A stretch of DNA of 64,000 nucleotides from Tilletiaria anomala UBC 951 (lineage: Eukaryota > Basidiomycota > Exobasidiomycetes > Georgefischeriales > Tilletiariaceae), in assembly GCF_000711695.1 (NCBI RefSeq), contig NW_013546939.1, forward strand, positions 18,779 through 82,778, read 5' to 3'. The position numbers and the translations under genes were made by a program. Below, piece by piece: positions 32,978 through 42,626 of this stretch (positions are counted from its first letter, which is position 1; each line of letters begins with the position of its first letter). A model generated the notes under the pieces. The model made no database searches, was not told where the DNA came from, and saw only the letters and a program-made list of their open reading frames with translations.

Positions 32978-34812
32978 TCATTGCAACGCAAATGAGTCTG
33001 CATCGCTATCCATGCTGTCTTCTGTAAAAGCGTCCACCTTGGGACCAAAAAAGCGCCGCTTGCTGGCGGGCGTAGGAGGAGGCGATGACTTGTGGTTCCA
33101 GTAGCCATTTTGTGCATAGGAGGCTGGTGGGTACGCGTACGGAGGTAGGATGCTGTGAGGATGGTGACCGGGAAAATGCCCAACGCCTGCCGTACCCGGG
33201 GTCTCGTGGCGCGCCGCGCGCTCTTCGCGTTTCTGGCGGCGTTTCCGGCTTTGTGAACGAAAGAAAGTCAATGTTGAGTTGGCGGCATGAACAATGATGG
33301 TGAGAATTGCCAAGCAGAAGAGCTTGAAGGGCAGAAGCGGGGCTTTAATCAGGTCTGAATTCGATAGAGGCTGGACTTCAATTTGTGACCACCTCACCAT
33401 GCTCTTCCAACTAATGACGTCTACGAAGCCATTGAGGATTTCGGCGAATGTCTCAGCCGCTACCCTTGCTTTTCCAACAACAGTCGGATCGCGGGCCATA
33501 CACCTTGCCCACGCCTTGCACGCCGAATCTAAGGCTGGCACTGCTCCGTCCGTGCCGCAGCGATTCAGTCGGAACTTTTCGGCACACATTTGAACCTCTG
33601 ACACCGCGTCTAAAAATATTTACAATGCGAAAGTCACAGGAATCAGCGCCCCTGTCCCGCCGTCGAGATACAGAACATGGCTTACCGAAAGAAGACTCGT
33701 GCACTTTGTCGCGGACGTCCTGTGCTATTGTCGATGCGACGCAATAGAGCATATAAAGAAATGCCGCAAGTAAGCTCGCATTGAACGCGAATTGCGCATA
33801 TCTATGATGGCAGCACGGCGTCAACCATCTCTTCCTACTGCTTTAATACGAGCTCTTCTACAAGGTACCCACCCCAAAAGTATTTCCGGCCAGTCGAGAT
33901 GACTAAGCTCTTGCTTTGTGACGGCTGGCGGGAGAAAGTAGTTGACCGCACGTGATCCCGCCCAGAGGCTGTGAGCTCCATCCTCAGTCTGAAAAACAGA
34001 GCCTGGGTAAGAAAGGGCACACAGTGCACAATTTGGCTTTACGACCACTTACTTCTCCTTCGGATGCCTCTTCCGCTCGCTCTCTTGCTTCTCGGCGCCG
34101 CTGCCCAGGCCTGGACATGTGGGAAAGCCGCTGCGACCCCCGTCGTCTCCGCACCCTGGAGACTGCACCCTTTGCAAAGAGTCTGGGCTTCCTGGCGTCG
34201 GTCTTGATACCATCATCACTTCCCCTGTGCTTTACTGGAGTTACATCACTCTCTTCGTCTTCCTCACACTCCTGTGAATGCGCTACGTCGCCGGCGTCTG
34301 GGCTGGTCGTCTTTGACTCTCCTGCTCGATCTCTGTCCTGTGCTGTCGACCTACTCGGGCCTTCACTGAGTACTAGAGAACGCTCTTGAGAGGCATCTGC
34401 CATCTCTGTGTCCAACAGAGAAGTCTCGCCATCGTGCGAAGGAGGCATACTGAAAAGGAAGGGTGCGTCGCTGTACACTGGCCCGGTGGCCCCAAACTCG
34501 AACGCTGACGAACGTGCCGAGTCTTTCACGTCTTGTATTCTCCCTAATTAGCGCGAGCAACACGTTTTCATCTCTTCTGTCAGATTCTTCTATTGATGAA
34601 TCAATGACGTTGATACTCACGTTTCTGTCCCGAGGCCCATGGTGGCAAAGGCTCTGCTGCTGCACCTTCGCCTTCCCAATCCATCGGCGACTCCTTTCCT
34701 CGCTCGAACACCCGCATATAATCTTCACGGATGTGCTGATTCGATTCGTCGAAAGGCGCAAATTCTCCAAGACCAGACTAGGTAGATGGCGGCGCAGAAG
34801 GTGGTCAACCAT
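32978..34812 (-). CDS. Brr6/Brl1 nuclear-envelope protein
   Basis: Inner nuclear membrane/ER protein needed for nuclear pore assembly and lipid homeostasis. The defining core is in the last exon pair: QMCAEKFRLNRC, then VPALDSACKAWARCMARDP and VGKARVAAETFAEILNGFVD. This gives the four conserved cysteines (C...C, C..W..C) of the Brr6_like_C_C domain. TM segments flank it: FNASLLAAFLYMLYCVAS upstream and LPFKLFCLAILTIIVHAANS downstream. An intron with a GTAAGCC donor and TTTTTAG acceptor joins HESSF to DAVSEVQ. The N-terminal exons are acidic and Ser/Arg-rich (DYMRVFERGKESPMDWEGEG) with a basic RRRR/RRREARERAEE patch. The start is uncertain: MSGLGEFAPF would need a one-codon first exon and a ~32-nt intron at ~34810. 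The tail is basic then acidic. Confidence 0.9.
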
Positions 34813-35736
34813 GGGTGAGGTCTATAAGATCGTGCGAAAGCATGTCGCAAAACGGATGATGGAAATATGGAACATTGAAGTGCGAATATGGTGCAAGTAA
34901 TGAGTAGAATTTACACCAAGCCAAATTTACTCGGGTGCGAGTCAGACGTTCTCTCCCACGCAACACGTGGCACGCCCGTCTCCCCGCACGCGTCACGATA
35001 CTCTCCGTAGATATCGCGTGTGCCGTGGGGGTCACGCACCGGTCCTCGGCCTTCGTGGAGAGGATGGCGATTGGCGTGATGACTGGATGCCTGATCAAAT
35101 GGAGAGCCCACGTCTCCAAAGAAGTTAAGTCGTCGTGGATTAGGAAGGCACCATCTCCTGCTTGTCACCAAATCGGTCAATTTTGATTGCGACTGGATTC
35201 AATGTGTTCATCAACCATCGCCTCGTGACGCATCCGCCACAGGCGCGATTCGCGGGCATTGGCTTCAAAATAGCGCTGCAATCCCCCATCCCTGCTTTTA
35301 GGTGCCAAAAATTGTTGAATCGATCAATTGCTGACTTAGGAGCAATGGCGCATTGAACAACTTTTCCCACGGTCGTCGATGCGGCATTCGAGCATTAAAG
35401 CGCCTGATGCAAAATCTATAAACGGTACGATGCAGCTGAATGGAGGTTGACATTGATAAGAGCGCATGTACTGGTCACAAAGAGAGTATGGTCTCTTTGA
35501 AAGTCGAAAAGGGATGAGAATATCAAAGAGCAATGGATGCTGGGGATGAATAGTAGGTTGATAGAGCCGATGAATGATGAAGGGTTGATAGAGGAGACAT
35601 GCTGCTCGCCGGTGCAAATTTAGTGTTCACGCCTATTTCTCCTGCGGAGTCGTGGACTGCGGCGAGATCCTGAGTGCACTCTTGGCGCCTTTGTCCGCGT
35701 TGACGCCTTTTGTCACGTACAAGAAACGAAGCATTG
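34813..35736. other. intergenic stretch, no gene recognised
   Basis: About 0.9 kb. Opposed frames at 34911-35186 and 35140-35370 mirror each other and look like shadows. No RNA gene was seen. It presumably holds the Brr6 promoter. Confidence 0.35.
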
Positions 35737-35985
35737 TTATCTGACATGGCCCTGCGAGTACTTGTAGTTGGTACGCTCTTTCGGCTTCATCGCGCCCTGA
35801 AAGTAGCCAAGGCCACTGTAGAAATCGTACTCAACATACTTAGGAGCGAACGCCATCGGATTGCCTGCGGCCACGCATGGCATGCCGACGACGCACGCCT
35901 TGGACGACTTAGAGTCGTCGGAAATGGTCAGACACGTTGCCGAGTCTTCCTCCGGACGGATTTGACAGAGGACGGGATCGACGAG
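35737..35985 (-). CDS. C-terminal exon of a small Cys-containing protein
   Basis: A minus frame ending at the TAA at 35737-35739 has strongly protein-like content: an N-terminal acidic part with four cysteines (CQIRPEEDSATCLTISDDSK, then ACVVGMPCVAAGNPMAFAPK) and an aromatic-rich tail (VEYDFYSGLGYFQGAMKPKE, then RTNYKYSQGHVR). The frame is closed upstream by a TGA near 36008, so an earlier exon is needed. Another Cys-rich frame at ~36130-36310 (ANSECGCIWYFVHSDASC, then LALCPW) could be that exon but the join is not clear. It may be a small secreted protein. Family unknown. Confidence 0.35.
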   Translation of the reverse strand, partial: LVDPVLCQIRPEEDSATCLTISDDSKSSKACVVGMPCVAAGNPMAFAPKYVEYDFYSGLGYFQGAMKPKERTNYKYSQGHVR

Positions 35986-36325
35986 ACGGTCGGATGGTTG
36001 TGGTCATGGATACGGTGAAGCCCTCCGGTGGTAAAAACCCGCGCTTGCTGCAAACTATGCGACTTCACCTCTCAGGCAAGAGCTTAGCGTAAAAGGGTGA
36101 AGTAGTGGACGCGAGGCAAAGCTGGATTCAGGTGAATAGCTTCGCTCCGAGCGCTGCAAGACCATGCTCAACGCCGGGATACGCCGCTGTGAAGCACGAT
36201 TGTTCTTCCGAGCGCCAGGGACACAGTGCCAAGCATGAAGCATCCGAGTGAACGAAATACCAAATACACCCGCACTCGGAATTAGCGAGAACAGATCCGA
36301 TCCCCAAAGCATTTGCTACTAAAAG

Positions 36326-37261
36326 TCACCTGTTCTTCACGTGGGGCTCTGGCCTTTTGGAAAAGATGATCTTCTTCCTGACAATGGAAACGACTTCGTA
36401 GAATGTCGAGGTCGGTCCAGCTTTGACTTTATCTGCAGTGCTCCGTCGCGCGAGCCCTTCCCGTCGCTGGAGGGGAGAGCTGCCGGGCCTGCTGCTCCAG
36501 TCGTCGTCAGTCGCGTGAGTGGGAGATGAAGAAAAGTCCAGTGCGTCTTTAACAGCAGGAGCGCGGATGAGACTGGAGCTTTTGTGATGCTTTTCCAGAT
36601 ATTTGCTTCCGTCGAGCTTCTGTCGCTTCCGCGATATCGACGGTAAATGGGCTGTTCCTGCGCACTCATCTACGTTCGTGGGGTCCGTCTCGGCTTCGCC
36701 AGCAGATGCATTGCTCATCAGTGAGTCTGCTCGCACGCGCACGCGACTTGTCCGAGCCCCTCTTCTCGTTGCCTTTGTTATGCCGTCTTGCATTGTCTCC
36801 TCCATCACATTCGCTGTGCCTTGGACTTGGTCGCCCTCCTTCTCACCAGAATGTGCTGATTCTTTCCCTGCGCGCCTCTTCTTTTCTAGTACTGCCAGAG
36901 GCTTTTGCAGTGAAACGATTTTGCCTTCTAGTCGATGATGCGACACAGTCAGTACTGGGTGCTCCTGGATGGTGATGTGGAAGAAGTGGATACTAGTCAG
37001 TCAACTTTTCTGAGTCATGGACGTGGCGTGGCACGTCATAAAAATACGAACCGAGATACCCTTCTCGAAGCTAAGAGTGCCCAGCAATTGCGCTCCTTCT
37101 CCACAGTCCTCCAGCCCACTCATTTCTAAAGAGCCTTGCAGCTCGATGAGGACGAGCTCACCATTCGGTGTAAGGCGTGTCAAGGACGAAGGCACATTGT
37201 CGCCAAAGGTAGGTGTGGGTCGCCTGCTGCTGCCGTGATTGAGATGGAGATGTATTCGCAT
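36326..37261 (-). CDS. CTF8: Ctf8, subunit of the Ctf18-RFC clamp loader
   Basis: Sister-chromatid cohesion and replisome factor that with Dcc1 anchors Ctf18-RFC. Exon 1 starts at 37261 (MRIHLHLNHGSS) and contains the Ctf8 signature GELVLIELQGSLEMSG followed by QLLGTLSFEKG. After an intron ending CCATCCAG near 36975, exon 2 continues HPVLTVSHHRLEGKIVSLQK and PLAVLEKK, matching the GKPxLTIGHHxLxGKxVKLxKPLAVL pattern. A ~130-residue disordered basic region follows, then the C-terminal block TFYEVVSIVRKKIIFSKRPE (compare YEVVGIIKKKIVFKxRP), which ends at 36326. The donor is either GTATCT or GTTCGT a few bases downstream; only the second keeps phase. At ~285 aa it is longer than yeast Ctf8 (133 aa) because of the middle insertion. 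Confidence 0.9.
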
Positions 37262-37647
37262 CGTGTTTTAGACTGAAAAGCGACTAGAAAAAGTAAGACG
37301 GAGTTTCCCAGTTTGAAGGCGCATATCTAGGCGAAAGATCTTTCGACTAAAGCGTAGCGACTGAGGTGCCAGCAAAGGCATGTGAGTTGAAAGGGGGGGG
37401 GGACGAACGCAGGTGATGGACTCATAAGGTCGAGTAGTGACGCGGGTTGATTCCCTCGATAAAGCCTCACGTCACGCGGTGGAGTGTTGAGGACGCGTCG
37501 CGTCGCACCTATCCAACCTAGGATTCCATGGCAAATGCTTATGCGACGGAGCAAAGATGAGTTAATGGGAAGGTCGAGGCTCGAGGCATGTTATGTAACG
37601 ACGCGCCTGCTTTCTACACCCTCATTTGTCCTTGATATCTCCCCTCT
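37262..37647. promoter_or_regulatory. shared divergent promoter region of CTF8 and the Rad51-paralogue gene
   Basis: 386 bp separate two divergent start codons. A G10 run (37393-37402) lies near the middle. Copies of GACGCG/ACGCGT-like words (GACGCGGGTT, CACGCGGTGG, GAGGACGCGTCGCG near 37440-37505) resemble the MluI cell-cycle box (ACGCGT) used by MBF for G1/S replication genes. The motif match is visible; regulation is inferred. Confidence 0.45.
37493..37500. promoter_or_regulatory. possible MCB (ACGCGT) G1/S box
   Basis: The stretch GAGGACGCGTCGCG contains ACGCGT at about 37493-37498, ~150 bp upstream of the Rad51-paralogue start and ~235 bp from the CTF8 start. MCB is the known site for MBF in budding and fission yeast DNA-replication genes. 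One hexamer is weak evidence on its own. Confidence 0.35.
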
Positions 37648-38975
37648 ATGCCCCGCGACGGTGCGCACGGCGTGAAAATGAAGCTCGGGGTTGAAGGTGG
37701 CGCTCATCGCGGCACCACAAGTCTTCAAAGTGCAAGCCAGATACTGGCAACTCGCAATGATGACGCACAGCTGCCTGAGAACCTGAGGAGACATGCTAAG
37801 ACATTCTGTCTTTCCACCGGGTTGGAAGGGCTTGACAAGTCTTTGGGGCTCTGGAAGTCTCCATCAAGCGCTAGAGTGGGTCTCGCACCAGGCTCAGTTC
37901 TCGAGGTCATTGGACCCAAAGGGTCAGGGAAATCCAGTCTGGCTGCAGACATTGCCGCACGATGGGCGCTCTCTGCAGCAGAGGTTGACACAAATGGAGC
38001 CGAAACACAGCCGTTAGTCTATGTCATTAGTGAGCTGATAGTGATGTTAAGACCTGGCGCTGCTGCCAACGTACTGAGTCTTCTCTCCTCACGCTTCAGA
38101 TACAGAGGGCGCTTTAGACTGTGAGAAGCTCGTCGCAGCGATCGAGGCGCAACAAGTTCAGGTATCTGCTGCAGAAGGTAGCATGCAGTCTTTAACGGTT
38201 GGTGTCTCGCCTCCCAGAGATGCATGCGAATTAGCAATGAAGCGAATCAGGTATGCTCGTTGCACCAGCCTCGTTCAATTTGTCGCAATATTACGCCTCT
38301 TCAGCAGCCCGCATTTCGACTTTGACATCTCGCGCCACCCTTTTCCGGCCCTCATCGATAATCCTACGCAATGTCTCATCGTTGTAGACTCAATAGCAGA
38401 GTTTCTCCGAGCCAGTTGCATTACCGATGACCAAAAGAAACAAAGGCGGACACTCATGAAGCTTCTGGGCGAGTTCGGAAACACGACACGTACTAGGGGA
38501 GCGACTGCAGTCGTCACGAACAGCATGGCGTTCAAGCTAGTGAAAGATTCGACATCGCTTCGCGACGGACGAAGAGGTGTGTTGGTTCCGCAAGTCAATG
38601 TCATTAGAGACACGCAACAGGATCAAGGATACCTCGTGGGGCTCCAAAGACGAGGCTCGCGCCAAGGATCAGGCGACGGCGCCGAGATCCGAAAGTGGGA
38701 AAGTGCGCTTGGAAGGGACGCCTGCCGCGTGCTCCTTCGCTGGTCAGAGTATCCTGCCTGTGTCAGGTGAGTCAGCCTGCTAATCCGCAAGGCCGGCAAG
38801 GGCCTGCAATTGACCAGCACGGTTGTGCTCCAGAGTCGCACATATCCTTCCCCCTCCTTCCTCATCCAAGACGCGGATCTCGGATACACCAACCACACCT
38901 CCAGTTTTTTTCTGCATCAAAGATGGCCGCATAGAAGCTATAAGCGGTATTACTATGCAAGAAACGCTACTGTAG
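37648..38975 (+). CDS. RecA/Rad51-paralogue ATPase
   Basis: Probable recombination mediator. Four exons join in phase: 37648-38029, 38100-38250, 38305-38766 and 38834-38975, giving 378 aa. The core starts with FCLSTGLEGLDKSLG and the Walker A SVLEVIGPKGSGKSSLAADI; exon 2 has VYVINTEGALDCEKLVAAIE (the I-T-E-G strand of Rad51); Walker B is CLIVVDSIAEF. Then come GATAVVTNSMAFKLV, where Rad51 has TNQV, and SALGRDACRVLLRW near the end, where Rad51 has the W-x-R-L-L strand. There is no N-terminal helix-hairpin-helix domain, which fits the Rad51D/XRCC2/Rdl1-Rlp1/Rad55 type better than Rad51 or Rad57. The ending (VFFCIKDGRIEAISGIT) is a short strand pair. Which paralogue it is cannot be decided by eye. 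Confidence 0.82.
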
Positions 38976-39280
38976 TTAGAGTGATACATAGCAGACCTAG
39001 GAGATAGCCATTCATTATGTAGCAAATAATCCAATTGTAGCATATTCTCGTCCACATCAATCAGCACGTACAATAGTGTAGAATCTAGATGGACTAAAGT
39101 TCTCTTTTGCCGGTTGTGCCTGTCGTTTTGGCAGTCCCTTATTCCATTGGCTTTTGACCCACGGATGACTTTGTACGTGCCTCCGTGTATGAACTCGTTC
39201 GCTGTACAGGCTGCCGTTTGCCCTCCGCAGAGCCGCACGGCGTGCCTGAATTCCTGATTGTGAAGGCACTTTTCTTCGCG
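38976..39280. other. intergenic spacer, no gene recognised
   Basis: 305 bp, AT-richer, between two tandem plus genes. It presumably holds the 3' UTR of the Rad51 paralogue and the WDR89 promoter. The WDR89 frame extends upstream to 39185 but without a better start. Confidence 0.4.
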
Positions 39281-40902
39281 ATGGATGCGGCCGGCCGCGC
39301 CCATACTCGGCCATTCCTCCGAGTACCGGAGGTCATCTCGCGGCCCCGACAGGCTGCCCGAAAGCTTGGTTTCCCAGGGACGCCTTATGTCACGCATTGC
39401 CGCTCGGCGCCTTCTTCTTCCAATGTCATCGCGGCGAGCGATGATGGGATTCTTCACATCGTGGACAAGACGAATGGTACGGAAGTGTGGACGCACAAGT
39501 GGGAACAGGGACGGAAGGTAACGGATCTTTGCACAGCGACTCAAGGATGGGTGACCAGTGGCGAAGCAGGCGTTGTTGGCCTTTGGGACGGGCGGAAAGC
39601 CGGGCCGTCGAATCATCTTTCATGTGAGGATATTCGCAAGAATGGAGACTTTTAATAGGATCTGAATTTCTTTCTCTGCTTTTCCAGGCCCGCATAATCG
39701 ACCTTACTTGTCTGTCGCTGCTCAGACCGCTGGCGCCGGGCCGATCGTTGCAGCGGGGTGCGAGATGTCGGCTGGCGATGCGTACATCGACATATGGTAT
39801 GTTTGGTCAGCTCATGTTGGGTCGCTCCAAAACTGACGGCACATATGTGGTCCTTTGCATTGTAGGGACCTACGATCACCGGAAGCCCCAATATTCTCCT
39901 ATGTCGAATCTCACTCAGACGACGTCACCGCCCTTTCTTTCTCTCCTTACAACCCAACGAACCTGTTGAGCGGCGCGCAAGATGGCCTGATTGCAGCATA
40001 TGACCTTCTGATAGGAGCAGATGAAGACGACGCAGTCATTGCAGTTGGAAACACCGGCGCCAGCTTGGCAAAGATCGGGTGGGGAGGCGCGAAGGCGGGT
40101 CTGGGCAAGAACTTCGTCAAAGCAGGGGAAGAAGACAAAATCGACCAGAGCGATATGCAGATCGATGGAGAGAAGCAAGCGAATGAGAGGAAAGGCATTG
40201 GTTGCGCCTGGGCCGTATCGGATATGCAGACTGTCAGCATCTGGGATGCGGATAAGGTGCACAAGTTTGGAGTGCCGTGAAGCTCTGGGCTTGAACTGAC
40301 GCTTTGAACTCCTCAGTTTGATATGATCCTCTCTCCAGAGGACGCTCGGCAACCATACAGCGTTTCTCCCCCTTGGGAAAGTGACTTCGTGATCGATGCA
40401 TGTGACACATCAGCGATGGGAATTTCTGGGCTTGAAGATGGGGTGATTCTGTTCACTGGAGACCCAGAGTGAGCAGTACCGCCTCCTCTGGCGCAGGAAG
40501 AATCACTGACTGACAACACATTGATTTTACAGGGGCGGAGCCGCTATCATCCACATCGCATCTCCGTCTTCACCAACTGCCATACCGCCCGTATGGAGTC
40601 TTCTTGGCCTGCTGCCCAAGAGCAGCGAAGTTTGTTCCGGTATGGCGCATAGCGACATTGTACGATGTGTTGACTTCGATGTGTCCACTCGAACCATCAC
40701 AACTGGTGGGGAGGACGGCAGAATTTGCATCTGGTCACTCGATGGAAGTGAAATTGCAAGGGACGAGGCCGGGAGGCTGACAGCCGCACCGATCGCCGCC
40801 CCCGATGCCATCGTAGGCTCCGGCTCTGTGACCGAAGGAGGCAGGGATCGGGGCAGCCTTCTAGCGGGCTCTGGCAAGAAACGATATAAGCCCTACGGCT
40901 AA
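39281..40902 (+). CDS. WD-repeat protein, WDR89-like
   Basis: WD40 beta-propeller of the WDR89 family, role poorly known. I chose ATG 39281 (MDAAGRAHTRPFLRVPEV). The repeats are readable across exons: NVIAASDDGILHIVDKTNGT, GWVTSGEAGVVGLWDGRKAG, then after an intron (CATCTTTCAT|GTGAGG...CCAG) SNHLSCPHNRPYLSVAAQ, AGDAYIDIWDLRSPEAPIFS, HSDDVTALSFSPYNPTNLLS followed by GAQDGLIAAYDL, CAWAVSDMQTVSIWDADK, and in the last exon HSDIVRCVDFDVSTRTITTG followed by GEDGRICIWSL. The SHSDDVTALSFSP block and the short spacing between repeats match human WDR89. The C-terminus (SGKKRYKPY) is basic and conserved in the family. Introns lie near 39623-39688, 39795-39867, 40257-40315 and 40470-40532. Edges are approximate. 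Confidence 0.85.
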
Positions 40903-40971
40903 TCGGAAGCAAAGACATTCAATACCATGTCGACTGCACACCCTCATGCGTTCATTCTGCTGCCTGCCCTT

Positions 40972-42028
40972 TTACCGTACCGGAGAGCGCGAGCGTGACC
41001 GTGCGCTGACTGTGCGATACGATCTTCCTCGATCCCGCTGGATTCGGGGCTGTCGCGAACCCTGCCGTTTCTGCGGGGCCTTGTGACTGTGCCTGCTCTC
41101 ATGAGCCTTTTCCATGGGTGATGTTGAACATTGTCTTTCGTTCTGTCTCTGCTTCTCTTTGTCCCGTTCGCGCTTCCAACTGAGCCTTTTGCTACACCTT
41201 GGACACAACACCACTTTGACAAGGGCCTGCTTTTGAACTAGCTCGCTGAGGGACAGTTGCGTGGATGATGCGCCGTCTGTCGCTTCTAGATACGTGAAAT
41301 CGAGCTGATACGTGGTGAGCGCAGGTTGGTCTTGTGACTCGGCGCCGATAGACGGCAGGCGCTTGTGGTGTTTGCATCGGATCCCGCCGCACGCTGTGGA
41401 GTGATCAGTTTGGTCGGTGGAACCGAAACCTCAACGTCAGCATTCAGTTTGCTGATGAAGCTGTGTGAGGAACGCTCAGCTCACTGAATTGCCCAATGCC
41501 GTCAATCAGCTCGTCCTCTGTTCGCCAGCGGAGGGCGACATTGCCTGACTTGAAGTGTTTCAGATCAATCACGGCGTACTGTATGCCAGATGCATCATCA
41601 GCAGACCGTTTCACCGTCCAACAAGGCTTGACTCGGGCGCTTCTAAGCTGTTGCTGATCGTACCTCTTTGTAAAGTTGGTTGTAGTATTTAAGCGCCACC
41701 AACTCCTCGTAAGGAAGGTTACTGCTGTTGGGCTTCACGTTGACTTGGGTCAGATCCGCGCCTGCCACATCGTCTTGCCGTAGAAATCGATGATTTTCCC
41801 TGAGCACGTCCCAATCTGTTCTACCACGAGCCTTCAGCTCATCCAGATACGCTTTGCCGCCATCTCGCTCGTAGAATGTCCGAACACTGGATGGAATAGA
41901 AGGTCGCAGGTAAGTAATGCCCAACGATTTGTCAATCGGATAGGGATGGAGAAAGTAATAGCTCACAAATTCTTTGCCCAGCGCTCGTGCTGCTCGTATT
42001 CGTCACTGGCTTTCTGCTTGCTGCTCAT
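40972..42028 (-). CDS. FRA10AC1 homologue
   Basis: Nuclear protein linked to spliceosome complexes in animals, function not well defined. Exon 1 starts at 42028 (MSSKQKASDEYEQHERWAKN). An intron GTGAGC...CATCCAG of ~74 nt joins it to VRTFYERDGGKAYLDELKAR and DWDVLRENHRFLRQDD, then LPYEELVALKYYNQLYKE, and after the next intron YAVIDLKHFKSGNVALRWRT (compare YCIADLSRYKxxKFGFRWR in human). The cysteine pairs CGGIRCKHHK and VVLCPRCSKRLSW are the family's zinc-binding residues. The tail is Arg/Ser/Lys-rich (RSYRTVSARSRSRSPVR), typical of splicing-linked proteins. It converges on WDR89 with a 69-bp gap. Confidence 0.87.
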
Positions 42029-42626
42029 TTCGACCTCATTTACCATGTGTTGTAATAAGTTGAATGTGAGATGGATGCGGGGGCTGTGAAATGTTTAAAC
42101 GGCGAGATCCCCGAAGGCCTAATACGGCTGTTGAAGTGAACCAGTCCTCAGATAGGCTTCTAGGTATATACACACCAGCCACCACCGTCCATTTCAACTA
42201 TAAGTACAGTTCGGGAGACATCCTCACTTGTGAATCGCGATGCAGCTGGATTGTCTGGGTTCGATGTGTTGACGCTTCAGGACACAATGCAACAACACTG
42301 AGATCTGAGGGCTCTGGCAAAATCCTGAATCACCCCAGCCAAGGAGAGCAAATCGATTCGGATTTTTGACTGCATTACATAAAAACAATCGAGCACACAA
42401 AAGCGGAGAATATAGCTGCGAGAGGGCGAAAAGCTGGAGAAAGTCAACGCACGGCCACCAGAGAACATGCCGCACACTGAGTTGACTGCATTAGGTTGCG
42501 CAGATTTGGAGAAAGGGACATTCATGGCATGAATGGGTGGGTGTGGCATGCGGTGCTCGTTGCGCGGCAGCGTCCATTGCCAAAGCAAGCTCGTTATCAG
42601 CGTAGGGTCGCAATTCAAATCACTGG
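42029..42626. other. intergenic stretch, no gene recognised
   Basis: About 0.6 kb between two minus-strand genes. The frames (for example 42091-42369 plus) look random. It includes the FRA10AC1 promoter and the 3' UTR of the MARVEL-like gene. Confidence 0.4.
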
